Position numbers and translations under genes: made by a program
From: Qipengyuania vulgaris
GTDB taxonomy: Bacteria > Pseudomonadota > Alphaproteobacteria > Sphingomonadales > Sphingomonadaceae
Length of the DNA: 64,000 nucleotides
Assembly (NCBI GenBank): GCA_000756795.1
Contig: CCSI01000006.1
Span: forward strand, 62,001 to 126,000
Direction of reading: 5' to 3'
Part shown: positions 9,114 through 19,141 of the stretch, in pieces
Layout of the letters: every line of letters begins with the position of its first letter
Position numbering within the stretch: the stretch's first letter is position 1
Notes under the pieces: model-generated
The model's database searches: none
What the model saw: the letters and a program-made list of their open reading frames with translations, nothing else
Told to the model about the DNA's origin: nothing

Positions 9114-9764
9114 TCAACTCATCAGCTCCCGCACAAACGGGATAAGCCCCGTCTGCCGTGTCCTGCGCATCCGCTCCGCATCGAGCACCTCGCGCACTTT
9201 CGCAAAACACGCCTGCACGTCGTCGTTGATGACCACATAGTCATATTCTGCCCAGTGGCTGATTTCGCCGCGGGCGCGTTCCATGCGGCTGTCGATCACC
9301 TCAGCCGTATCCTGCGCGCGGCTTTCGAGGCGCTGGCGCAGTTCGGCGAGGCTCGGGGGAAGGATGAAGACGGTGACGACGTCCTGGTCGTCCTTTTGCT
9401 TCAGCTGCTGCGTGCCCTGCCAGTCGATGTCGAAAAGGAAGTCCTGCCCCTCTTTCAGCGCGTTACGGATGGCGCCCTTGGGCGTGCCGTAGCGGTGGCC
9501 GAAGACATGCGCCCATTCGTAGAAATCATCCTCCTCGACCATGCGGTCGAACTCGGCATCGTCGACGAAGTAATAGTGCACGCCGTCCTTCTCGCCCGGG
9601 CGCGGGGGGCGGGTGGTGACGCTCACCGAGAGCTTTATCGCCGGGTCCGCATCCAGCAGCATGCGGCTGATGGTGGTCTTGCCCGCCCCGCTGGGCGAGG
9701 AAAGGATGAACATCAACCCGCGGCGAGCAAGGGCATCGTCTTGTGTCTCGGTGGAATCGGCCAT
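9114..9764 (-). CDS. gmk: guanylate kinase
   Basis: Guanylate kinase phosphorylates GMP to GDP with ATP. The 216-residue protein has the P-loop SSPSGAGKTT near residue 22, the GMP-binding region TTRPPRPGEKDGVHYYFV, and the DIDWQGTQQLK segment of the core. Length is normal for the family. ATG at 9764 was taken as the start. It stands alone on the minus strand between the regulatory cassette and a small hypothetical gene. Confidence 0.97.
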   Translation of the reverse strand: MADSTETQDDALARRGLMFILSSPSGAGKTTISRMLLDADPAIKLSVSVTTRPPRPGEKDGVHYYFVDDAEFDRMVEEDDFYEWAHVFGHRYGTPKGAIRNALKEGQDFLFDIDWQGTQQLKQKDDQDVVTVFILPPSLAELRQRLESRAQDTAEVIDSRMERARGEISHWAEYDYVVINDDVQACFAKVREVLDAERMRRTRQTGLIPFVRELMS

Positions 9765-9816
9765 GCGCGCTAGTGGCGCATCGGGCGGTCTGGAATCAAC
9801 CCCGCGCGGGGCCTTT

Positions 9817-10272
9817 TCAGACCGCTGTCTCGCCCTTCGACTGCTTGCGCAGCGCTTTCTCGCCGCTCCGGCGGGCCCTGCGGCGCGAGGTGCTGCGGTC
9901 GAAAATCGTCTTGGCGAGCAGTCCGCCGCCGACGAGCAGGGCGCCGGGCACGGACTTGGTAGCGAACTTGGTCACACCGTAAGCCGCCAGCGTCTGCACC
10001 AGCGAGCGGTTCTCGACCACGTCTTTCGCAAACTTGCTGCCGTATTGGCGGCCGAGCAGCGCTTTCTCCAGCGTCTGGCGGGTCAGGCGGCCGGCGCTGC
10101 GCAGGATGATATCGTGGATGATGAGATTGGTGGACGGGTTCGGGCTGGGGCCGGGAATGGCGTTTTCTCCGCGCGCATCTTTCTTCATGCCAGCGATTTC
10201 GTCGCTCACCGTGTCGGTGAGGTGATTGGGCGCTTCCGCGTCGGAAAGCCCTACCTTTTTGGAAAGTCCCAT
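9817..10272 (-). CDS. conserved-looking protein of unknown function
   Basis: A 151-residue protein that I cannot assign to a named family. The N-terminal third is polar. The centre has an amphipathic helix (LRSAGRLTRQTLEKALLG), then a hydrophobic glycine-rich segment (PGALLVGGGLLAKTIF) that may be a membrane-associated helix. The C-terminus is very basic (STSRRRARRSGEKALRKQS), which could bind nucleic acid or acidic lipid. Codon usage and GC match the neighbouring core genes, so it is probably real. It lies between gmk and sspB on the same strand. Confidence 0.7.
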   Translation of the reverse strand: MGLSKKVGLSDAEAPNHLTDTVSDEIAGMKKDARGENAIPGPSPNPSTNLIIHDIILRSAGRLTRQTLEKALLGRQYGSKFAKDVVENRSLVQTLAAYGVTKFATKSVPGALLVGGGLLAKTIFDRSTSRRRARRSGEKALRKQSKGETAV

Positions 10273-10311
10273 GCCTGCCCCATTGCTGTGGCGGGGCAGC
10301 GGGCCCCGCGC

Positions 10312-10812
10312 TTAATTCTTGCGGCCGAAATCGACCGTGACGACGTTGGAGCCGTCTTCCGCTCCTTCAACGGGCAGGGTGTCGCCCTGTTCCTCGTCAT
10401 TGCCGGCCTCGTCGGTCGGGGCAGGGGCCATGTCGGCGACGGTCGCCTGGAACTGCAGCCCGAAATCGACCGCCGGGTCCACGAACTGCGTGATGGCGGC
10501 ATAGGGTATGTCGAGTTCGGCGGGTATCTGGTTGAACGACAGGCCGACCGAGAAACCGTCTTCGCGCACGTTCAGGTCCCAGAACTTGTTCTGGAGCACG
10601 ATGGTCATCTCGTCGGGGAAGCGTTCGCGCAAATGCACGGGGATGGAGACCCCCGGCGCATGCGTCTTGAAGGTGATGTAGAAGTGATGCGCGCCGGGCA
10701 GTTCGCTGCCGCCCTGTTCGATTTCGCCCAGCACCCGACCGACCACTGCGCGCAGGGCTTCCTGCACGATGGTGTCGTAGGGGATAAGGCTGTCAGGCGT
10801 AGCTTCACTCAT
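10312..10812 (-). CDS. sspB: SspB-type ClpXP adaptor
   Basis: The start at 10812 gives a 166-residue protein beginning MSEATPDSLIPYD and is preceded by AAGGG one base upstream; a longer frame runs to 10878. The fold region (residues 5-120) matches the alphaproteobacterial SspB family, including HFYITFKTHAPGV and LRERFPDEMTIVLQ. The acidic, flexible tail ends in VVTVDFGRKN, comparable to the ClpX-docking tail of known SspB adaptors. SspB delivers ssrA-tagged and other substrates to ClpXP. It is divergent to the histidine operon. Confidence 0.9.
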   Translation of the reverse strand: MSEATPDSLIPYDTIVQEALRAVVGRVLGEIEQGGSELPGAHHFYITFKTHAPGVSIPVHLRERFPDEMTIVLQNKFWDLNVREDGFSVGLSFNQIPAELDIPYAAITQFVDPAVDFGLQFQATVADMAPAPTDEAGNDEEQGDTLPVEGAEDGSNVVTVDFGRKN

Positions 10813-10890
10813 GCCCTTATAATTGGAACTGCGGGCGCGCCGGGTCAAGCGGTTTAAGGTGGCCTTTACCCTGTCCAAAGCCGCAATTTC

Positions 10891-10918
10891 TTGCGCGCTG
10901 CGCCTGCGCCCCTATAGG
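10891..10918 (+). promoter_or_regulatory. candidate sigma70-like promoter of the his operon
   Basis: TTGCGC (10891-10896) and TATAGG (10913-10918) are separated by 16 bases, and hisB starts ten bases later. The match is only moderate, and the short gap to the start codon would give a nearly leaderless transcript. Confidence 0.3.
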
Positions 10919-10927
10919 CTGCCTCCC

Positions 10928-11521
10928 ATGCGTACAGGCCGTATCGAACGAAACACCGCGGAAACCAAAATCCTCGTCGAGGTCGATCTCGACGGGACGG
11001 GGAAGTATGATGTGCACACGGGCATCGGCTTCCTCGACCATATGGTGGAGCAGGTCGCAAAGCATGGCCTCATCGATATCACGATGAAGGTCGATGGCGA
11101 TTTGCACGTCGACCAGCACCATACGACCGAGGACAGCGCGCTGGCGCTGGGGCAGGCGCTCTCGCAGGCGCTCGGCGACAAGGCGGGCATCGCGCGCTAC
11201 GGTAGCGCCTATTCGCCGATGGACGAGACGCTGGCGCGCGTGGCGCTCGATATTTCGGGCCGCCCCTATTTCGTGTGGCGCGCGGGCTTCAGCCAGGAAA
11301 AGCTAGGCGAATGGGACACCGAGCTTATCGAGCACTGGTTCCACTCAGTCGCGCAGACCTGCGGGCTGACGCTGCATGTCGAGCTGCTCTACGGTACCAA
11401 CAACCACCATATCTGCGAGGCCATCTACAAGGGCTTCGCGCGTGCCCTGCGCACGGCAGTCGAAATCGACCCGCGCAAGGGCGGCGCCATCCCCAGCACG
11501 AAGGGGCAGCTTGGTGGCTGA
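10928..11521 (+). CDS. hisB: imidazoleglycerol-phosphate dehydratase
   Basis: HisB dehydrates imidazoleglycerol phosphate to imidazoleacetol phosphate in histidine synthesis. The ATG at 10928 gives 197 residues, the usual length of the monofunctional enzyme. Metal-binding histidine motifs are all present: [11 protein letters not shown] near residue 35, [11 protein letters not shown] near 62, and [10 protein letters not shown] near 159. An upstream in-frame extension to 10823 exists but has no homologous sequence. It opens a run of his genes with overlapping ends; the next gene starts eight bases before this stop. Confidence 0.96.
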   Translation: MRTGRIERNTAETKILVEVDLDGTGKYDVHTGIGFLDHMVEQVAKHGLIDITMKVDGDLHVDQHHTTEDSALALGQALSQALGDKAGIARYGSAYSPMDETLARVALDISGRPYFVWRAGFSQEKLGEWDTELIEHWFHSVAQTCGLTLHVELLYGTNNHHICEAIYKGFARALRTAVEIDPRKGGAIPSTKGQLGG

Positions 11522-12140
11522 GGTTATCGCGCTCGTAGACTACGGCGCGGGCAATCTGCACTCGGTCGAGAACGCGCTGAAGCGGGTGGGGGCGAAGGTC
11601 ACCGTCACTGCCGACCCCGACGTGCTGCGCGCCGCCGACCGCATCGTGCTGCCCGGTGTCGGCAGCTTCGGAGCCTGTGCGGCAGGATTGCGCGCGGAAA
11701 AGGGTGTCATCGAGGCTATGCGCGAGCGGGTCTTCGTGGGCGGCGCGCCGTTCATCGGCATATGCGTCGGCATGCAATTGCTCGCCACGCGCGGGCTTGA
11801 ATATGGCGAAACGCCGGGGTTGGGCTGGATCGAGGGCGAGGTGAAGCTCATCCAGCCTGTCGATGCGTCGGTGAAGGTGCCGCACATGGGCTGGAACGAC
11901 GTCGCGCTCACCCCGCATGCCAAGGAGCACGACATCATCGAGCCGGGCGAGGCCTATTTCCTTCACTCCTACCACTTTCATGCAAACAGCGGGAAGGACG
12001 TGCTCGCAATGACCGATCATGGCGGGGGGCTGGTAGCTGCGGTGGGCCGCGACAATATTTTGGGCGTGCAGTTCCATCCCGAGAAGAGCCAGAGCTATGG
12101 CCTCAACCTGTTAAGTCGCTTCCTGGAGTGGAAACCGTGA
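11514..12140 (+). CDS. hisH: imidazole glycerol phosphate synthase, glutaminase subunit
   Basis: HisH is the class I glutamine amidotransferase that feeds ammonia to HisF. GTG at 11514 was chosen because it gives the family N-terminus ([18 protein letters not shown]-like), has an AAGGGG site upstream and overlaps hisB by eight bases. The catalytic cysteine lies in GICVGMQLL, and His and Glu in VQFHPEKSQ near the C-terminus. The protein is 208 residues long. Note that its partner hisF is separated from it by hisA and a small membrane gene. Confidence 0.95.
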   Translation: MAEVIALVDYGAGNLHSVENALKRVGAKVTVTADPDVLRAADRIVLPGVGSFGACAAGLRAEKGVIEAMRERVFVGGAPFIGICVGMQLLATRGLEYGETPGLGWIEGEVKLIQPVDASVKVPHMGWNDVALTPHAKEHDIIEPGEAYFLHSYHFHANSGKDVLAMTDHGGGLVAAVGRDNILGVQFHPEKSQSYGLNLLSRFLEWKP

Positions 12141-12865
12141 TTGTCTTTCCCGCCATCGATTTGAAAGTCGGACAGGTGGTGCGTCTCTCCGAGGGCGATA
12201 TGGACCGCGCCACCGTCTATGGCGACAACCCCGCTGCGCAGGCGACTCTGTTCGCGGAGGCCGGGGCGGGGCATCTCCACGTGGTCGACCTCGACGGGAG
12301 TTTTGCTGGCTCGGCGCAGAACCGCGAGGCGGTGGAGCAAATCGTCGCGGCCTTTCCGGGCCATGTCCAGCTTGGCGGCGGTATCCGCAAACGCGAGGAT
12401 GTCGAGGGCTGGTTCGACGCAGGCGTCTCGCGCATCGTGATGGGCTCGGCAGCGCTGAAGGATCCGGAATTCGTCAAGGACATGGCGCGCGAGTTCGAGA
12501 ACGGCATCGTAGTCGCGGTGGACGCAAAAGACGGCATGGTCGCGACCGAGGGCTGGGCGGAAGTCTCCGACGTCCCCGTGGTTGACCTCGCCCGCAGGTT
12601 CGAGGATGCAGGCGTCGCCGCGCTGCTCTTCACCGACATCGGTCGCGACGGCTTGCTGAAGGGCGTGAACCTCGATGCGACGGTGGAGCTTGCCCGGCGG
12701 GTCGACATCCCCGTCATCGCCAGCGGCGGGGTAAAGGGGCTGGACGACATCCACGTCCTCTCGCTGCATGCAAAGGATGGCATCGAAGGCGTGATTACGG
12801 GCCGCGCGCTCTATGACGGGCGGCTGGACCTTGCCGCGGCTCTCGCGATGGCGGCGCGGGCGTGA
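12137..12865 (+). CDS. hisA: ProFAR isomerase
   Basis: HisA isomerises ProFAR to PRFAR on a (beta/alpha)8 barrel. Catalytic aspartates are visible in FPAIDLK (first strand) and VVAVDAKDG (fifth strand), and the phosphate sites GGGIR and ASGGV are intact. I chose GTG at 12137, which overlaps the hisH stop as GTGA, has CTGGAG upstream and gives the family-typical MIVFPAIDL start. A GTG three codons earlier (12128) is also in frame. The 3' end again overlaps the next gene as GTGA. Confidence 0.95.
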   Translation: MIVFPAIDLKVGQVVRLSEGDMDRATVYGDNPAAQATLFAEAGAGHLHVVDLDGSFAGSAQNREAVEQIVAAFPGHVQLGGGIRKREDVEGWFDAGVSRIVMGSAALKDPEFVKDMAREFENGIVVAVDAKDGMVATEGWAEVSDVPVVDLARRFEDAGVAALLFTDIGRDGLLKGVNLDATVELARRVDIPVIASGGVKGLDDIHVLSLHAKDGIEGVITGRALYDGRLDLAAALAMAARA

Positions 12866-13089
12866 GTCTTTATGCAATTTTCTACCTCATCGTCCTCGGG
12901 GCGATCACGATGTGGCAGGGCAGGACGGTCTATCGAATCGTATCGACCGGATTTGCCTGGCGGAGCGAAGATGTGTTCTCACGCAGCGAGAACCCCCGGG
13001 CATGGCTTGGCGCGCTCGCTTTCGAAGCAACCCTTTTGGTGCTCGCCATCGGTTTTTTCATATATGTCTTAGTAGGACAATTCCCATGA
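12862..13089 (+). CDS. small two-TM protein between hisA and hisF
   Basis: This 75-residue protein starts at GTG in a GTGA overlap with hisA and ends in an ATGA overlap with hisF, so it is translated as part of the his operon. It has two membrane helices (about residues 3-20 and 48-70) around a short polar loop with [17 protein letters not shown] recognise no family. Since no other his gene here encodes a membrane protein, its role in histidine synthesis is not obvious; it may only be co-regulated. Confidence 0.8.
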   Translation: MSLYAIFYLIVLGAITMWQGRTVYRIVSTGFAWRSEDVFSRSENPRAWLGALAFEATLLVLAIGFFIYVLVGQFP

Positions 13090-13859
13090 CCGTCCGTATC
13101 CGTGTCATTCCCTGCCTCGACGTGCGTGACGGGCGTGTGGTGAAGGGGGTCAATTTCGTCGACCTCAAGGATGCCGGCGACCCGGTCGAGCAGGCGCAGG
13201 CCTATGACCGGGCAGGCGCGGACGAGCTGTGCTTCCTCGACATTTCCGCCAGCCACGAGGGGCGCGGGACGTTGCTCGACATGGTGCGGCGCACGGCGGC
13301 GGTGTGCTTCATGCCGCTTACCGTCGGGGGCGGGGTGCGCAGCGTCGAGGATGCGCGCGCGCTGCTGCTGGCAGGGGCGGACAAGGTGGCGGTCAACTCC
13401 GCTGCCGTCTCGCGGCCCGAACTCGTGCGCGAGATTGCCGAGAAGTTCGGCAGTCAGTGTGTCGTGGTATCCGTCGATGCGCGCGCACGGACCGAGGGCG
13501 AGGGCTTTCGCGGGTGGGAAATCTACACCCACGGCGGTCGCAAGCCGACCGGCATCGATGCGGTCGAACACGCGCAGAAGCTCGCCGAACTCGGCGCGGG
13601 TGAACTCCTCGTCACCTCGATGGATGGCGACGGGACCAAGCAGGGCTACGACCTCGAACTGACCCGCGCGATTGCCGACAGCGTATCGGTCCCCGTCATC
13701 GCAAGTGGCGGCGTGGGCACGCTCGAACACCTCGTCGAAGGGGTGACACAGGGCCATGCAAACGCCGTGCTCGCCGCCTCCATCTTCCACTTCGGCCAGC
13801 ACTCCATCGGCGAGGCGCACCGCGCGCTTCGTGCGGCGGGCTTGCCTGCGCGCGGCTGA
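13086..13859 (+). CDS. hisF: imidazole glycerol phosphate synthase, cyclase subunit
   Basis: HisF condenses ammonia from HisH with PRFAR to give IGP and AICAR. The 257-residue barrel has the two catalytic aspartates in [14 protein letters not shown] and VVSVDAR, and phosphate-binding segments LTVGGGVR and IASGGVG. The ATG overlaps the stop of the small membrane gene by four bases. Length is normal. Confidence 0.97.
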   Translation: MTVRIRVIPCLDVRDGRVVKGVNFVDLKDAGDPVEQAQAYDRAGADELCFLDISASHEGRGTLLDMVRRTAAVCFMPLTVGGGVRSVEDARALLLAGADKVAVNSAAVSRPELVREIAEKFGSQCVVVSVDARARTEGEGFRGWEIYTHGGRKPTGIDAVEHAQKLAELGAGELLVTSMDGDGTKQGYDLELTRAIADSVSVPVIASGGVGTLEHLVEGVTQGHANAVLAASIFHFGQHSIGEAHRALRAAGLPARG

Positions 13860-13878
13860 ACGCCCTAGGACCACAAGC

Positions 13879-14193
13879 ATGGACACGCTGACCCGCCTCG
13901 AGGCCACCATCGCCCAGCGCCTCACCGCTTCGCCGGAGGAAAGCTATGTGGCAAAGCTCAATTCCAAGGGCCTCGCCAAGATTGCGCAGAAGGTCGGCGA
14001 GGAAGCGGTCGAGACCGTCATCGCCGCCATGTCCGGCACGCGCGAGGAACTGGTGTCCGAAAGCGCGGACTTGCTGATGCACCTCATCGTGCTGCTGCAG
14101 AAACAGGGCGTGTCCCTAGAAGAGGTCATGGCCGAACTCGACCGGCGCGAAGGCGTCTCGGGTCTCGACGAAAAAGCGAGCAGGAGCGAATAG
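13879..14193 (+). CDS. hisE: phosphoribosyl-ATP pyrophosphatase
   Basis: HisE hydrolyses PR-ATP to PR-AMP. The start at 13879 gives 104 residues, normal for the stand-alone enzyme, with AGGA upstream. The MazG-like helical motif KVGEEAVETVIAAM and a later SESADLLMHL segment carry the metal-binding acidic residues. The gene is 19 bases after hisF and two bases before the HIT gene. HisI, which acts next, is not in this window. Confidence 0.95.
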   Translation: MDTLTRLEATIAQRLTASPEESYVAKLNSKGLAKIAQKVGEEAVETVIAAMSGTREELVSESADLLMHLIVLLQKQGVSLEEVMAELDRREGVSGLDEKASRSE

Positions 14194-14195
14194 TC

Positions 14196-14573
14196 ATGCC
14201 CATCGACCCGACCCAGCCCTATGACAATGAGAATATCTTCGCCAAAATCCTGCGCGGCGAAATCCCCTCGTCCAAGGTTTACGAGGACGAATGGGCCTTC
14301 GCCTTCGAGGACATCAACCCGCAGGCCGAGGTCCACACGCTGGTCATCCCCAAGGGGCGCTACGTCAGCTGGGACGACTTCAGCGCCAAAGCCTCGGTAG
14401 AGGAAATCGCCGGGTTCGTGCGCGCCGTGGGCAAGGTCGCGCGCGACAAGGGACTGGTCGCGCCGGGCTATCGCATGATGGCCAATGTTGGCGCGCATGG
14501 CGGGCAGGAAGTGCCACACCTCCATGTCCATATATTCGGCGGCCAGCCCCTCGGCCCGATGATCGCGAGATAA
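14196..14573 (+). CDS. HIT family nucleotide-binding protein
   Basis: This 125-residue protein of the HINT branch has the histidine triad HLHVHIFGG near the C-terminus and the FAFEDINPQAEVHTLVIPK region that shapes the nucleotide pocket. HINT proteins hydrolyse adenosine phosphoramidates. It begins two bases after hisE, so it belongs to the same transcript. A HIT gene at the end of his operons is common in alphaproteobacteria. Confidence 0.92.
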   Translation: MPIDPTQPYDNENIFAKILRGEIPSSKVYEDEWAFAFEDINPQAEVHTLVIPKGRYVSWDDFSAKASVEEIAGFVRAVGKVARDKGLVAPGYRMMANVGAHGGQEVPHLHVHIFGGQPLGPMIAR

Positions 14574-14669
14574 TTCACCGCAAGCAGGACTCGTTTCACC
14601 GCCGTTCATGTTTCTCAGGCGAAAGGCGGCTTTGCAGTGAATATCCGCTGCGCTAGAGCGCCAGACCGA

Positions 14670-15121
14670 ATGTCACTGCCCAATCCCCCCGACGGTGTGC
14701 TTGATGGCGACACGCATCTCTATGCGGTGCGCGCCTATTACGAAGACACCGATCTTTCCGGTATCGTCTACCACGCCAATTACCTGCGCTGGTTCGAGCG
14801 TGCGCGCAGCGACCTGCTTCGCCGCCTCGAAATCGACCAGCGCGCGGCTATCGAGGAAGGCGGCGGCGCCTATGCTGTTTCCGAGATTAACCTCAAGTAT
14901 TTGCGCCCCGCTAAGCTCGATGACGACATCACCATCCACACGCGCTGCACCGAGTTGAAGGCCGCGTCCTGCCGGATGCACCAGAAGGCGTTTCGCGGCG
15001 AAGAACTCCTTGCCGAGGCACATTTGCGCGTCGGTTTCGTTTCACCCAATGGCCGGCCCATCCGCCAGCCCGAAGAATGGCGTGCGGCCTTCGCGCGCTT
15101 CGTCGACCAGACCGAGGATTG

Positions 15122-15122
<1 letters not shown>
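14670..15122 (+). CDS. ybgC: YbgC-type acyl-CoA thioesterase of the tol-pal cluster
   Basis: This hotdog-fold thioesterase has 150 residues from ATG at 14670; a longer frame starts at 14637 but adds no conserved sequence. The family signature YYEDTDLSGIVYHANYLRWFERAR holds the catalytic aspartate. YbgC hydrolyses short-chain or lipid-linked acyl-CoA/ACP and is nearly always the first gene of tol-pal. It overlaps tolQ by one base (TGATG). Confidence 0.93.
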
Positions 15123-15811
<689 letters not shown>

Positions 15812-15812
15812 C

Positions 15813-16292
15813 ATGGCGATGGCGCTCGGTTCGGGCAAAGGCACGCGCCGACGCAGGGGGCGCGGCGGGCGGCGGCCCATGTCGGAAATCAACGTCACGC
15901 CCTTCGTCGACGTGATGCTGGTGCTGCTCATCATCTTCATGGTCACCGCGCCCATGCTGACCGCGGGCGTCCCCATCCAGCTGCCCGACAGCCGCGCCAA
16001 TGCGCTGCCGCAGGAACAACAGCAGATTGCAATGAGCATCGATGCCGAGGGCTATGTCTATATCGACGACAACCAGGTGCCGGTCGGTGGCCTTCCCGCA
16101 GCACTCGAGGCCCTGCCGCGCACCGGCGAAGGTCCCGACATCACGCTGCGCGCCGACCGCAGTCTCGACTATGGCCGCGTGATGGCGGTGATGGGCGAAT
16201 TGAACCGCGCCGGTCTCAACCGCATTTCGCTGGTGACCAATGGCGGGCAATCGGCCGCTCCGGTCAACAACGGTTCACCTTCGGAAGAATAG
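15813..16292 (+). CDS. tolR: TolR / ExbD-family protein
   Basis: The 159-residue protein has a basic, glycine-arginine-rich cytoplasmic start (GTRRRRGRGGRR), then the conserved MSEINVTPFVDVMLVLLIIF segment in which the aspartate carries protons through the TolQR channel. A periplasmic domain follows to the C-terminus. The start is two bases after the tolQ stop. Confidence 0.95.
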   Translation: MAMALGSGKGTRRRRGRGGRRPMSEINVTPFVDVMLVLLIIFMVTAPMLTAGVPIQLPDSRANALPQEQQQIAMSIDAEGYVYIDDNQVPVGGLPAALEALPRTGEGPDITLRADRSLDYGRVMAVMGELNRAGLNRISLVTNGGQSAAPVNNGSPSEE

Positions 16293-16305
16293 TCGGACGG
16301 CCAGG

Positions 16306-17100
16306 ATGGAGAGAACCGGCATCAGGGCAGAGGAAAAGACGGGGCTGATAGTCGCCGTCGTCCTGCACCTTGCCGTGCTGGCCCTGCTGGTAGTGCAGGC
16401 CTTGCTGCCCGCGCCGATAATCCCGAAGACAGAGCGTATGACTGTCAGCCTCGCCGAGGATGTCGGACTGGAGGCAACCGCGCCCGACCCCGTCGAGGAA
16501 AGCAGCGCTGCAATTGCGCCGACCCTGTCGGATTCGCCCGCGCCCGCCCCTGAAATCCTCGACGCGCCGAGCGAACCGCTGGTGGATAGGCCGAGCAAGC
16601 GCATACAGTCGCCGGTTCCCGCTCCGGGAGCGACAACGAAGCCGCGCCGCGAGGCCCCGCGCGAAACTGCCAAGCCGAAGTCGAGCGAAACGGGCGGCGG
16701 CTCGCGCATCGGACAGGATTTCCTTGCCGGCTCAGGCGATAGCACCAAGACCAGTGAAACGCGCACACCCGCAGCGCAAATCGGTTCGCAGGCCAAGGCC
16801 TCGCTGTTCCAGGCGGTCGGGCGGCAGCTGCGCCCGCACTGGCGCCCCGTTGATGGTGCGGACCGCGAACTGCTGGTCTCGCAGGTACGTTTCAGACTGA
16901 ATCCGGACGGCAGCCTCAATGGCTCGCCCGTCCTGCGCGGTCAGCGCGGCGTTACCGACGCCAACCGCGCCCAAGCCGGACGGCATGGCGAAAACGCCAT
17001 TCGCGCCGTCCAACTCGCAGCCCCCTTTGACCTCCCGCCCGAATATTACGAGGCGTGGAAGGTGGTCACGGTAGATTTCGACTGGAAGCTTTCGCAATGA
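16306..17100 (+). CDS. tolA: TolA-like periplasm-spanning protein
   Basis: The product of 264 residues has one N-terminal TM (about residues 13-35), a long Pro/Ala/Glu/Lys-rich extended region and a C-terminal globular part of about 100 residues with a TonB/TolA-like end (LVSQVRFRLNPDGSLNGSP). It is shorter than E. coli TolA and lacks the long alanine-lysine helix, as usual in alphaproteobacteria. Its place between tolR and tolB fixes the assignment. The start ATG at 16306 follows AGG. It overlaps tolB as ATGA. Confidence 0.88.
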   Translation: MERTGIRAEEKTGLIVAVVLHLAVLALLVVQALLPAPIIPKTERMTVSLAEDVGLEATAPDPVEESSAAIAPTLSDSPAPAPEILDAPSEPLVDRPSKRIQSPVPAPGATTKPRREAPRETAKPKSSETGGGSRIGQDFLAGSGDSTKTSETRTPAAQIGSQAKASLFQAVGRQLRPHWRPVDGADRELLVSQVRFRLNPDGSLNGSPVLRGQRGVTDANRAQAGRHGENAIRAVQLAAPFDLPPEYYEAWKVVTVDFDWKLSQ

Positions 17101-18479
17101 AGAAACTCATTATCACCGCAATCGCCTTTGCAGCGGCTCCGCTGGCGGCGCAGAACCAGGACCTTGGCGAGCCGATGGCGGAAGGCCAGGACGTCGAGAC
17201 CATCGAGGAAGAAGAGGGCCTCTCCGGCTCGGTCAGCTTCGAGGGCAATCTCGACGACCTCGGCATCGCCATCCCCGCCTTTGCGACCGACCGCAATGTA
17301 CCGACACCGGCCAATGCCAACGGCACCGAGGCACTCGGCCTCGAACTGGCGCGCGTCATCACTTCGGACCTGCGCAACAACGGCCTGTTCAAGCCAACGG
17401 GGCCGGACTCGCTTCCGCGTCCGAGCGCTGCCGACATCCAGTCGCCCGTCTGGTCGACATGGGGGGTGCGTGGGGCGGAAATGCTTGTCCATGGCTATGT
17501 CCGCGCGCGCAGCGACGACAGGCTGACGGTGGGCTGCTACCTCTACGACATGGCCCTGCAGCAGCGCCTCGTTGCCGAGGGCTGGGTCGTCTCGCCCGCC
17601 GACTGGCGCCGCGCTGCGCACAAATGCGCCGACCTCATCTATTCGCGCCTCACTGGCGAAAGCCCGTTCTTCGACAGCCGCATCGCCTATATCGCCGAGA
17701 CGGGTCCGAAGGATAACCGCGTCAAGCGCCTCGCCATCATGGACAGCGACGGGGCGAACCACCGCTTCATCACAACGGGCCGCTCGACCGCGCTCACACC
17801 GCGCTACTCGCCCGATTACAAGAAGCTGACCTATTTGAGCTATGTCGACGGCAATCCGCGCATCTATGTCTACGATATCGGCACCGGCAAGCAGACGCTG
17901 GTGACGCAGAGCGAGAACCCGACCTTCGCCCCGCGCTGGAGCCCCGATGGCCGCTGGATCCTCTATTCGATGGCCGTGGGCGGCAATACCGACATCTACC
18001 GCGTCTCGGCGCAGGGTGGCCGCAGCGAGCGGCTGACAGACACGCCGGGCATCGACATCGGCGGGTCCTATTCGCCCGACGGAAGCCGCATCGTATTCGA
18101 AAGCGACCGTTCGGGCGCGCAGCAGTGTTATGTGATGGATGCGGACGGTTCGAACCAGCGCCGCATCAGCTTCGGCGGATCGCGCTGCGCGACGCCCGAA
18201 TGGAGCCCGCGCGGCGACCAGATCGCTTTCACCAATGCCAGCAGCTTCAACGTATCGGTAATGTCGCCCTCGGGCGGCAATGTCCGCACGCTGACCCGCG
18301 GCTGGCAGGACGAGGCCCCGACCTGGGCGCCCAACGGCCGCATCATCCAGTTCTTCCGTACCGAGCGTAACAGCGGCAAGACTTCGCTCTGGCAGGTGGA
18401 CCTCACCGGCGAGAACGAGCGCAGCCTGCCGACCCCGGTCGATGCTTCGGACCCGGCATGGGGACCGATTCTGCCGTAG
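17097..18479 (+). CDS. tolB: TolB periplasmic beta-propeller
   Basis: TolB is exported to the periplasm, where it binds Pal. The 460-residue product starts with a short signal peptide (MKKLIITAIAFAAAPLAAQ), has the N-terminal alpha/beta domain to about residue 190, and then WD40-like propeller repeats with the SPDG/SPDY pattern (TPRYSPDYKKL, FAPRWSPDGRW, GGSYSPDGSRI, TPEWSPRGDQI). The ATG overlaps the tolA stop. The upstream acidic stretch after the signal peptide (QDVETIEEEEG) is longer than in enterobacterial TolB. Confidence 0.96.
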   Translation: MKKLIITAIAFAAAPLAAQNQDLGEPMAEGQDVETIEEEEGLSGSVSFEGNLDDLGIAIPAFATDRNVPTPANANGTEALGLELARVITSDLRNNGLFKPTGPDSLPRPSAADIQSPVWSTWGVRGAEMLVHGYVRARSDDRLTVGCYLYDMALQQRLVAEGWVVSPADWRRAAHKCADLIYSRLTGESPFFDSRIAYIAETGPKDNRVKRLAIMDSDGANHRFITTGRSTALTPRYSPDYKKLTYLSYVDGNPRIYVYDIGTGKQTLVTQSENPTFAPRWSPDGRWILYSMAVGGNTDIYRVSAQGGRSERLTDTPGIDIGGSYSPDGSRIVFESDRSGAQQCYVMDADGSNQRRISFGGSRCATPEWSPRGDQIAFTNASSFNVSVMSPSGGNVRTLTRGWQDEAPTWAPNGRIIQFFRTERNSGKTSLWQVDLTGENERSLPTPVDASDPAWGPILP

Positions 18480-18557
18480 GAACATTGAGATATCCGTGGG
18501 GACGGATTTGAGTCGGGGGCCAACGACTTTAACCGCTGTTTAAAAAGGGGCAGCACT

Positions 18558-19070
18558 ATGAATACCCGTATTGCCACTGCCGTGATGCTTTCTTCCGCGC
18601 TCGCGCTGGCGGCTTGCCAGAAGAAGGCACCTGAAGAACTTCCGCCGATGCCGGAAGAAACGCCTGTCGCCACGCCGACGCCGACGCCTGCGGGCCCGGC
18701 CGTCGGTTCGATGGAGCACTTCCTTGCCGCAGTCGGCCAGGCCAACACGGTCGTCTATTTCGACACCGACCGCTACAACATCGATGCCGAGGACAGCGCC
18801 AAGCTGCAGCGGCAGGCGCAGTATTTCAGCCAGTATTCGAACGTCACCTTCACCATCGAAGGCCATGCCGACGAACGCGGCACGCGCGAATACAACCTCG
18901 CGCTGGGCGAGCGCCGTGCCAATTCGGCGAAGAACTATCTCGTCAGCCTCGGCATTCCGGCGAGCCGTATCCGTACCGTGAGCTACGGCAAGGAACGCCC
19001 GGTGGCGCTTGGTTCGAACGAGAGCGCATGGGCGCAGAACCGCCGCGCGGCGACTGTCACCATCAACTGA
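18558..19070 (+). CDS. pal: peptidoglycan-associated lipoprotein
   Basis: Pal anchors the outer membrane to peptidoglycan and is pulled by the Tol motor. The 170-residue protein has a lipoprotein signal with lipobox LAAC, a Pro/Thr-rich linker, and a C-terminal OmpA domain with the peptidoglycan-binding residues in VTFTIEGHADERGTREYN and the later LGERRANSAKNYL helix. It is 78 bases after tolB and is followed by a terminator. Confidence 0.96.
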   Translation: MNTRIATAVMLSSALALAACQKKAPEELPPMPEETPVATPTPTPAGPAVGSMEHFLAAVGQANTVVYFDTDRYNIDAEDSAKLQRQAQYFSQYSNVTFTIEGHADERGTREYNLALGERRANSAKNYLVSLGIPASRIRTVSYGKERPVALGSNESAWAQNRRAATVTIN

Positions 19071-19087
19071 TTGGTGCGCCGACAAAC

Positions 19088-19123
19088 AAAAAGCCCCGGT
19101 TCACGCCGGGGCTTTTTCGTTTT
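19088..19123 (+). terminator. strong intrinsic terminator after pal
   Basis: Arms AAGCCCCGG (19091-19099) and CCGGGGCTT (19106-19114) with a six-base loop are followed by TTTCGTTTTT on the + strand and preceded by an A-rich run. It ends the tol-pal transcript. Confidence 0.9.
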
Positions 19124-19141
19124 TGGCAAAGAGGCAAGCGC

